DNA from: an uncultured Ancrocorticia sp.
GTDB taxonomy: Bacteria; Actinomycetota; Actinomycetes; Actinomycetales; Actinomycetaceae
Assembly: GCA_905373325.1 (NCBI GenBank)
Contig: CAJPTB010000037.1
Location: 1-10,228 of the forward strand
Length of the DNA: 10,228 bases
Direction: 5' to 3'
Below the pieces are notes generated by a model. That model worked only from the letters and a program-made list of their open reading frames with translations, made no database searches and was not told the DNA's origin. The stretch's first letter is position 1. Each line of letters opens with the position of its first letter. Shown here piece by piece: positions 5,642 through 10,228 of this stretch. Position numbers and translations under genes: made by a program.

Positions 5642-7373
5642 TGTCGACCACCTGTTCGGCATCGAACCGTGGGACCCGCGTGCCAACGACGCCACCACCG
5701 ATGCGGTTAAAACCATCGGGGACAAACTCCACCTGGTGGCGGACCTGACCGGGCGGGTCGCCGCAGACCTCGGCATGAACGGGGCCACGGCGGAGGCCGC
5801 CGCCGGCGAGCTCGATTCCCTGACCACCCGCGTGCGCCGCTCAGCCGAAGGGATGCACGCCATCGCCCAAAGCCGCACCACCGTCACGACCGCTGGACGC
5901 CACGCCCAAGACACCAGCAAACAACTCCAGAAACAACTCAAGTCAATAGAGGAGCTTTACCAAAGGAACGTCTCCGCAGCGAAGAACGTTCCGATGGGTG
6001 GCGCCATTCTTGCCCAGGTTAACGCCGAACGCGATGCTGCTCATGCGGAGTTAGATACGCGTGCCTCGACAGAGCTGGCAAGTCTGGACCATGTCGCGGC
6101 CGCCGAGGGCAAGGGCCTGCCCTTCCAACCCGAAGAGCAATCCTTCGCCAGCGGGCGCGGTCAAGCCTCCGAGAGCGCCTCCGGCACAGGAGGAGGGAGC
6201 CGAGACCCCCGTTCTCCTCAAGGTTCTGCTTCTGGCGGAGCTGAGGGGCACGTGTCTTCAGGGCCGGGCCAGAATGTGGGCCTGCCGCGTTCGGCCACCG
6301 AGTGGAGGGCCACCGGCCTTGGCGAGGCGGTCGGCTCGCCCGGACACGCCAACGAAACTTTCTTCCCGCAACGCTCGCCGAGTGCCGATCCGAGCATCGG
6401 TTTGCAAGGCTCGCATTACGCGCCGCAGCATGTCGACGACCAGGGCGGAGCCTTGCACGGCGGGCCGGTGCGTCCGTCGGGCCTGGACTCGCCTGCCGTT
6501 CATAATCCTCTTGCTGTGGCGGCGACGATGACCGGCGGGGCCGTCGGCTACAAGGTCTTCCAAGCTATCCGCGCCGTAAAGGCGGCCTCTGCCGCTCCGG
6601 TTTCGCCGAGAACGGCCGTTCAGTCGGGTGCCGCCACCCGCGCCGCACTCAGCCCCCGCGGAAGTGGGATTCTCCGCGGGGCGACCACCGCCGCTCGCGC
6701 CCCTGTCTCGGGGACAAGCCCGTCCTCGTCTCGGGGCGGGGCCTCAGGCATCGCCCGTCCGACCGCAGCCTCGGCCTCGGGTCGTTCGTCGGGCATCCTG
6801 CGCGGGGCGACCACAGCTCCTAGATCAACTGCCGCTGCCTCGACAGGATCGTCTGCTTCACGCAGCGGGATTGTGCGTGGGGCGACCACCGCCCCCAGAA
6901 CCCGGACGAATGATCCTGCCGTCTCACGAACCAACGGGACAGGCTCCTACAACCGGACAGGCTCAACCGTCTCCGCTTCCAGGAACACCGCTGGAAGCCA
7001 GACAGCGAGCCGGACCACAAGCCAAACCCCAGAAAGAACCGCGCGCACTTCTAGATCCGGGCCCTGCACCGCAGGCGGAGCCTCAGCCACCCGGGCGGGA
7101 CAGGGCCGGGTCGCGCGGGGCACGTCCGCCGGGCGTCCTCTCGACGCTCGGGCAGCCAGCCCGTCTCGAGGAACGGACTCGTCGAACCAGCGCGCGGCTT
7201 CCCGTCAAGCCCTTTCCGGCCTGACAGGCAAACACGCCCGCAGGCCGGACAAAAAGAAGGCTTCTTCCGGCTCCAATCGCCTCGAGGATAAGAACATCTC
7301 GGCCTACGAACCCGACAGGCGCATCACCTTCCTGCCGGCAGGCCCCCACCCCTCGGACAACAGCAGCCGGTAA
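5628..7373 (+). CDS. Helical N-domain protein with long Ser/Thr/Arg-rich repeat tail, candidate type VII-like substrate
   Basis: A 581-residue protein of unrecognised family. The ATG at 5628 has GGGAGGA (5618-5624) upstream and lies inside the preceding gene; an upstream in-frame ATG at 5505 has no such support. Residues 20-160 are predicted helical, with LGMNGATAEAAAGELDSL (48-65) resembling the turn and second helix of WXG100-type proteins, then a coiled-coil-like stretch (95-160). From about 165 the protein is Gly/Ser/Pro-rich. A weakly hydrophobic segment (292-310, NPLAVAATMTGGAVGYKVF) could be membrane-associated. Residues 346-424 contain three copies of SGILRGATTAPR. The tail is strongly basic (HARRPDKKK near 540) and ends just before a strong terminator. 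No enzymatic or toxin domain is visible. It may be a surface-exposed or secreted structural protein; function is unknown. Confidence 0.8.
   Translation: MATPNVDHLFGIEPWDPRANDATTDAVKTIGDKLHLVADLTGRVAADLGMNGATAEAAAGELDSLTTRVRRSAEGMHAIAQSRTTVTTAGRHAQDTSKQLQKQLKSIEELYQRNVSAAKNVPMGGAILAQVNAERDAAHAELDTRASTELASLDHVAAAEGKGLPFQPEEQSFASGRGQASESASGTGGGSRDPRSPQGSASGGAEGHVSSGPGQNVGLPRSATEWRATGLGEAVGSPGHANETFFPQRSPSADPSIGLQGSHYAPQHVDDQGGALHGGPVRPSGLDSPAVHNPLAVAATMTGGAVGYKVFQAIRAVKAASAAPVSPRTAVQSGAATRAALSPRGSGILRGATTAARAPVSGTSPSSSRGGASGIARPTAASASGRSSGILRGATTAPRSTAAASTGSSASRSGIVRGATTAPRTRTNDPAVSRTNGTGSYNRTGSTVSASRNTAGSQTASRTTSQTPERTARTSRSGPCTAGGASATRAGQGRVARGTSAGRPLDARAASPSRGTDSSNQRAASRQALSGLTGKHARRPDKKKASSGSNRLEDKNISAYEPDRRITFLPAGPHPSDNSSR
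6663..6899 (+). repeat. Three spaced copies of a 12-codon repeat in the tail-protein gene
   Basis: Copies at 6663-6698, 6789-6824 and 6864-6899 encode SGILRGATTAAR, SGILRGATTAPR and SGIVRGATTAPR. The nucleotide sequences differ mainly at third positions while the peptide is kept, which suggests selection on the protein and also confirms this reading frame over the competing open frame. Confidence 0.8.
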
Positions 7374-7378
7374 ACTCG

Positions 7379-7422
7379 AAAGCCGGGCGGGGACAAGACT
7401 TACGTGTCCCCGCCCGGCTTTT
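7379..7422. terminator. Strong bidirectional intrinsic terminator
   Basis: A 14-bp perfect GC-rich stem, GCCGGGCGGGGACA (7382-7395) with TGTCCCCGCCCGGC (7405-7418), closes a 9-nt loop, with AAA before it and TTTT after it; the A/T flanks extend the pairing. It lies 8 nt after the stop of the tail protein and 25 nt beyond the stop of the convergent lipoprotein gene, so it can serve both strands. Confidence 0.92.
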
Positions 7423-7446
7423 CGCTGCCCGCTGTTTCGGATGTAC

Positions 7447-8322
7447 TTAACGGCGCCCGTGTCCCTGGTGGAAACCACCTTGGTGGTTTCCACCCATCGG
7501 CGTCCGCTCCGACGGAAGGTTCCGATACAGGTTGCTTTGATCCTGCGCAGTGTGTTGTTTCTTTTTGCGTGTGGACCGGAAGGCTGTGAGTCCTCCGAGG
7601 GTCAGTGCGGCCAGCGTTGTGCAGCCGACGCCGGTCCACACCCACGGCGACGAACCTGCGTGGGCGCCGTGGCGGCTGGTTGGCGCGGCCTTGTCTGTCG
7701 TCGATTTACTAGCAGTCGGCCCGTCCGAGTCGTTTTTGCGGGAGGTGATGGTGAAGCCGGTAATGGGATAGTCATAGCCGTCGATTATCACTTTGTTGCC
7801 GCGGACTTTGCCGATGCTGCTTTTAATGACTTTGCCCGGCATGGTAATCGTCGTCGTCATTGTCAGCCCATCGAGGTCGGCGCCGTCCGGAGGCGAGGAC
7901 TTCATGGAGATCGACAACGTGTCCCCGTTGTCTTTGACCGTCACCTCGTCATGGGGCACGTTCGAGGTTGCCTTGCATCGAAGATGTCCTCCTGGTGATG
8001 TTATATCCTCTACGCGAGCTTTTTCTGCGAAACGACCAAAGCCGGCAAAGTATCGTTTTAGATTGTCGCAATTTCTATTTAAGGTCCGCATTGAGTCTGT
8101 GGTGTCTTCGAATACGATTTCAGTGTACTGGCCCCCGTCGGCTTTGAATTCGACCTTCGCGTCAATCCGGCAGCCGCTCAAACACGCCAGGCACACGCCC
8201 AACGCCACAACCACCCCGCGCAGACCCAGCCACTTCTTTCTGGCGTCCGAGGCGCCACGCCGTCGCCGCCCCACGCCCGAACGCACCGACGAACTCCAAC
8301 CGGGGAACTGTCTGACAACCAT
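7447..8322 (-). CDS. LppM-like lipoprotein with C-terminal membrane anchor (copy 1)
   Basis: A 291-residue lipoprotein. ATG at 8322 is preceded by AGGAGG; an in-frame ATG at 8355 lacks one. A basic n-region (RRRR 19-22, RKK 28-30) and a hydrophobic segment (36-47) lead to the lipobox CLSGC, with C51 as the lipidated cysteine. The extracytoplasmic domain (52-195) is beta-rich, with VFED, NCDNLKRY, PGGHL and MPGKVI-x-SS-x-GKV motifs. It resembles the LppM (Rv2171) domain, where the PGKV turn and a C-terminal helix are typical. C85 and C116 are conserved in copy 2 and may form a disulfide. A Ser/Thr/Pro linker leads to a transmembrane helix (226-248) and a basic stop (RKKK). The unusual cytoplasmic tail ends in MGGNHQGGFHQGH, encoded by a 28-bp palindrome. 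Function is unknown; double anchoring suggests a cell-surface role. The neighbouring genes encode paralogues. Confidence 0.85.
   Translation of the reverse strand: MVVRQFPGWSSSVRSGVGRRRRGASDARKKWLGLRGVVVALGVCLACLSGCRIDAKVEFKADGGQYTEIVFEDTTDSMRTLNRNCDNLKRYFAGFGRFAEKARVEDITSPGGHLRCKATSNVPHDEVTVKDNGDTLSISMKSSPPDGADLDGLTMTTTITMPGKVIKSSIGKVRGNKVIIDGYDYPITGFTITSRKNDSDGPTASKSTTDKAAPTSRHGAHAGSSPWVWTGVGCTTLAALTLGGLTAFRSTRKKKQHTAQDQSNLYRNLPSERTPMGGNHQGGFHQGHGRR
7467..7494. repeat. 28-bp perfect palindrome inside the 3' end of copy 1
   Basis: GGTGGAAACCACC (7467-7479) and GGTGGTTTCCACC (7482-7494) are perfect inverted arms around TT. Each arm is itself a GGTGG/CCACC hairpin, so alternative folds are possible. 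It lies within the last coding codons of copy 1. Copy 3 does not carry it. Confidence 0.9.
7550..7685. repeat. 136-bp block identical to 9979-10114
   Basis: The two segments match at every position by eye, at an offset of 2429. They encode the end of the linker, the transmembrane helix and the basic stop of lipoprotein copies 1 and 3. Identity ends sharply on both sides. Copy 2, lying between, does not share it. This points to recent duplication or gene conversion. Confidence 0.95.
7733..7787. repeat. 55-bp block identical to 10174-10228
   Basis: Perfect identity at an offset of 2441 up to the window end, covering the codons for IDGYDYPITGFTITSRK. Together with the 136-bp block it brackets a divergent linker that is 12 nt longer in copy 3. 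The identity may continue beyond the window. Confidence 0.93.
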
Positions 8323-8825
8323 GCCGAGCCTCCTACCCAACAACCAACACGGCAATTCCGTATTCTACTGCTCAGTCTAGTTGACGTCGCGCGCAGACTT
8401 CGAGACATCGCAGGAGAAACGCCAAAGGTCTAAAGGAGACTCAGACTTCACGCGTCATTCCGCATGGCAAACCCTCGGTTGAAACAAGGCAACGACTACT
8501 TGGACGACAGCGCCAAAACTCGCCGAACCTCGCCTTCGAGCACGCAAGGACATCCCGTCCTGGGTCGAGGTGCCGTTGAGTGAACGTATTGACTTCCGCC
8601 AATCCTTGTCAGTCTCATCGGAGAGCACGGCCCCTAGGCGTCAGATAAGAAGACGGTCCTTCCGTTCAGGTAGCCGCCAGGGCGAGGCCTTCTCTGTGCG
8701 TGGGCTTGGTCGAGTAGATCGTCTTCCCGCAAGTCGGTCCCATGCAATAGCCACTAACTGCCGCGACATGCAGTTGTATACGAAAGGAATGTGTACGGGA
8801 CTGCTCCCTTCTCAAAGAATCGCGG
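8323..8825. other. Gap between lipoprotein copies 1 and 2
   Basis: About 500 bp without a supported gene. On the minus strand TAGAAT (8362-8367) is a plausible -10 for copy 1, about 40 bp before its start; no good -35 is seen. The open frame at 8570-8878 (plus) lacks a ribosome binding site and family-like sequence and overlaps copy 2. No fragment of a lipoprotein paralogue or transposase was recognised. Confidence 0.5.
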
Positions 8826-9533
8826 TTACCATGGGCGTCCGCGCTTCTTCCTTACAACAATGGCAACAATGCCGATAACAATGCCTAAACTAGCGAGACC
8901 GCTAAGGGTCCAGACCCAAACTGGAACATCGGCCTCAGTGCCTTCCGACCTCTCACCTCTCTTATCCTCCCCTTTCCGATTTGCTTCACTTGCGTCGTCT
9001 TTTGCCACAATAGTAAATCCGTTTTCGATACTATCAATTCCTTTGTAAATAACCGTATTATCTTTAATTACTCCTCCTTGGGATGCATGAATAATTTTTC
9101 CTGGCATTATGAACTTGAAAGTTATCTCCACTTCCTCGTCATCGTCCCCTCCTGTTTCTAAGGGCTTTTCCAGTTTCACTGTATACAAATTGCCATTTTT
9201 TACTAGTTTTACATTGTCAAAAGGCGTGTTTGACGTTAGCTTACATGTTAAATGCCCTCCTGGGCGAGTGACATCTGTAGCTGTCGCATCAACCATAAAC
9301 TTTCCTAAAGGACCTAAGTATCTTTTAAGCTGATCGCAATTTCCTTTTAGTTGCTTCATTGAATCATTGCTGTCTTCGAACACCATTTCCGAATGCATGG
9401 AACCATCAGATCTAAATTCGAAAGACGAATTGACTTTACAAGCACTTAGAGCAATGAGAACGGTTAACGTCAATACACTAAAAATTTTCACTCGTTTTAG
9501 ATCTGATGACCTTGTCAGGGACGCAGAATTCAT
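8826..9533 (-). CDS. LppM-like lipoprotein with C-terminal membrane anchor (copy 2, AT-rich)
   Basis: A 235-residue paralogue of copy 1. ATG at 9533 follows GGGAGG. A signal peptide (basic DLKR, hydrophobic 17-29) ends in the lipobox ALSAC, with C32 as the lipidated cysteine. The extracytoplasmic domain shares VFED-x2-DSM, NCD-x-LKRY, PGGHL-x-CK-x-TSN and MPGK-x-I with copy 1, including the paired cysteines C66 and C97. A charged linker (178-202, DDASEANRKGEDKRGERS) precedes the membrane helix (204-226, starting VPVWVWTL) and the basic end RKKRGRPW. It lacks the extended cytoplasmic tail of copy 1. Base composition is strikingly unlike the neighbours: 38 of 120 bases are G or C at 9001-9120. 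This suggests foreign origin, or an older insertion between copies 1 and 3. Function is unknown. Confidence 0.88.
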   Translation of the reverse strand: MNSASLTRSSDLKRVKIFSVLTLTVLIALSACKVNSSFEFRSDGSMHSEMVFEDSNDSMKQLKGNCDQLKRYLGPLGKFMVDATATDVTRPGGHLTCKLTSNTPFDNVKLVKNGNLYTVKLEKPLETGGDDDEEVEITFKFIMPGKIIHASQGGVIKDNTVIYKGIDSIENGFTIVAKDDASEANRKGEDKRGERSEGTEADVPVWVWTLSGLASLGIVIGIVAIVVRKKRGRPW

Positions 9534-9902
9534 TTCTAATCCTCCCAGGGGATGCGAGCTCCTGAGCCGATCCCGCTGTCTCGTCTCGTCCAGTGTATTA
9601 GATTCCGTCTACCCATGGAGGCCGGGAATAGGCCGAGAACGGATGGGCATCTGGTGCCTGGGCGGCCAGCGATCCGTGACGCTCGTCTAGGAAAGGCATG
9701 AAGGCAGCCGAGTTCCCGTCTTCCGTCGAACTTATCGTTAACTTTAACAGCCGTTAATAATGTGCTAAAGCGGACATGGCTGCCGAGAGTGGATGGTTTT
9801 GAACTGAATCACTTAGTGCCGGACAACGCCTAGTCGGTACTCGCTAGAAAGTACGCATCGGCTAAAAAGGCGGATGGATGGCCGTCGGCGTCGGTCGCGT
9901 TG
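9534..9902. other. Gap between lipoprotein copies 2 and 3
   Basis: About 370 bp with no supported gene. Near 9745-9763 is an AT-rich patch with GTTAAC and a TTAAC-AGCC-GTTAA inverted repeat, possibly an operator. On the minus strand TACACT (9592-9597) could be a -10 for copy 2. No clear terminator for copy 3 is seen. Confidence 0.4.
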
Positions 9903-10228
9903 TCACCTTGGCCAGTTGGGGCTGCCGGACGGTCCCGCTGAGACGGTCTCCGGCCTCGAGCTGTTTGTGGCTTGTGTGGTGTGTTGTTTCTTTTTGCGTG
10001 TGGACCGGAAGGCTGTGAGTCCTCCGAGGGTCAGTGCGGCCAGCGTTGTGCAGCCGACGCCGGTCCACACCCACGGCGACGAACCTGCGTGGGCGCCGTG
10101 GCGGCTGGTTGGCGTGGCTGTGCTCGTCGTTGATTGGCGGGCGGTTGGTCCGGTGGCTGGGCCGCCCGAGTCTTTTTTGCGGGAGGTGATGGTGAAGCCG
10201 GTAATGGGATAGTCATAGCCGTCGATTA
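9903..10228 (-). CDS. LppM-like lipoprotein, C-terminal part (copy 3, 5' end outside window)
   Basis: The last 107 codons of a third paralogue, entering from the right edge; the stop is TGA at 9903-9905. The translated part runs from IDGYDYPITGFTITSRK through a Ser/Thr/Pro linker (GGPATGPTARQSTTSTATP) to TSRHGAHAGSS, the membrane segment beginning PWVWTGVG and the basic stop RKKKQHT. It is identical to copy 1 through both shared DNA blocks. The linker is four codons longer, and the cytoplasmic tail (ATNSSRPETVSAGPSGSPNWPR) is unrelated to that of copy 1. The lipobox is outside the window, so lipidation is inferred from the paralogues. A competing open frame at 9862-10074 is a shadow. Confidence 0.85.
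   Translation of the reverse strand, partial: IDGYDYPITGFTITSRKKDSGGPATGPTARQSTTSTATPTSRHGAHAGSSPWVWTGVGCTTLAALTLGGLTAFRSTRKKKQHTTQATNSSRPETVSAGPSGSPNWPR

Noticed and set aside
4922..5941. Minus-strand open frame opposite the small helical-protein gene
   Set aside because: The plus genes have strong ribosome binding sites and end at a strong terminator; this frame spans their promoter region and has no such support.
6628..7224. Alternative plus frame with a Pro/Gln-rich product inside the tail-protein gene
   Set aside because: The chosen frame contains three conserved SGILRGATTAPR copies and ends right before the terminator. A frameshift was considered, but nothing in the sequence requires it.
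7400..7645. Minus-strand open frame repeated at 9862-10074
   Set aside because: It is the same shadow frame in both duplicated blocks; the lipoprotein frame explains both.
8570..8878. Plus-strand open frame in the gap between lipoprotein copies
   Set aside because: It has no ribosome binding site, no recognisable product and overlaps the end of copy 2.

Overview
The window looks like the chromosome of a high-GC facultatively anaerobic actinobacterium, most likely in or near Actinomycetaceae. The evidence is the GTG starts, purine-rich ribosome binding sites, Ala/Pro/Gly-rich coding, an actinobacterial-type class III ribonucleotide reductase, and LppM-like lipoproteins. The genus cannot be fixed from this sequence alone.

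Layout. (1) Positions 1-753, minus strand: the N-terminal part of a DEAD/DEAH helicase of the YprA/MrfA-like type, cut by the window edge. (2) 754-1330: a long divergent intergenic region with two families of degenerate tandem repeats, then a pair of NrdR-box-like sites at a 32-bp pitch. (3) 1331-4740: nrdD and nrdG, overlapping at GTGA, encoding the oxygen-sensitive anaerobic ribonucleotide reductase and its radical-SAM activase. Both proteins carry low-complexity extensions, and NrdG has an internal 9-residue tandem repeat insertion. (4) 4741-5095: an intergenic region with inverted repeats and a possible structured leader. (5) 5096-7373: two overlapping genes for a small helical protein and a helical protein with a long Ser/Thr/Arg-rich tail. 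They resemble type VII (WXG100-like) secretion substrates, but no named family is assigned. They end at a very strong bidirectional terminator. (6) 7447-10228, minus strand: three tandem LppM-like lipoprotein genes converging on that terminator. Copies 1 and 3 share blocks of perfect DNA identity. Copy 2, between them, is strongly AT-rich in its middle and is a diverged paralogue.

How the parts work together. NrdD and NrdG supply deoxyribonucleotides without oxygen and are probably controlled by NrdR, whose gene is not in the window. The right half looks like an accessory cell-surface locus: two candidate exported proteins facing a lipoprotein array that seems to be diversifying by duplication and gene conversion. 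The most unusual signals are that mosaic array, a 28-bp perfect palindrome inside the 3' end of copy 1, and repeat-driven low-complexity expansion inside otherwise conserved enzymes.
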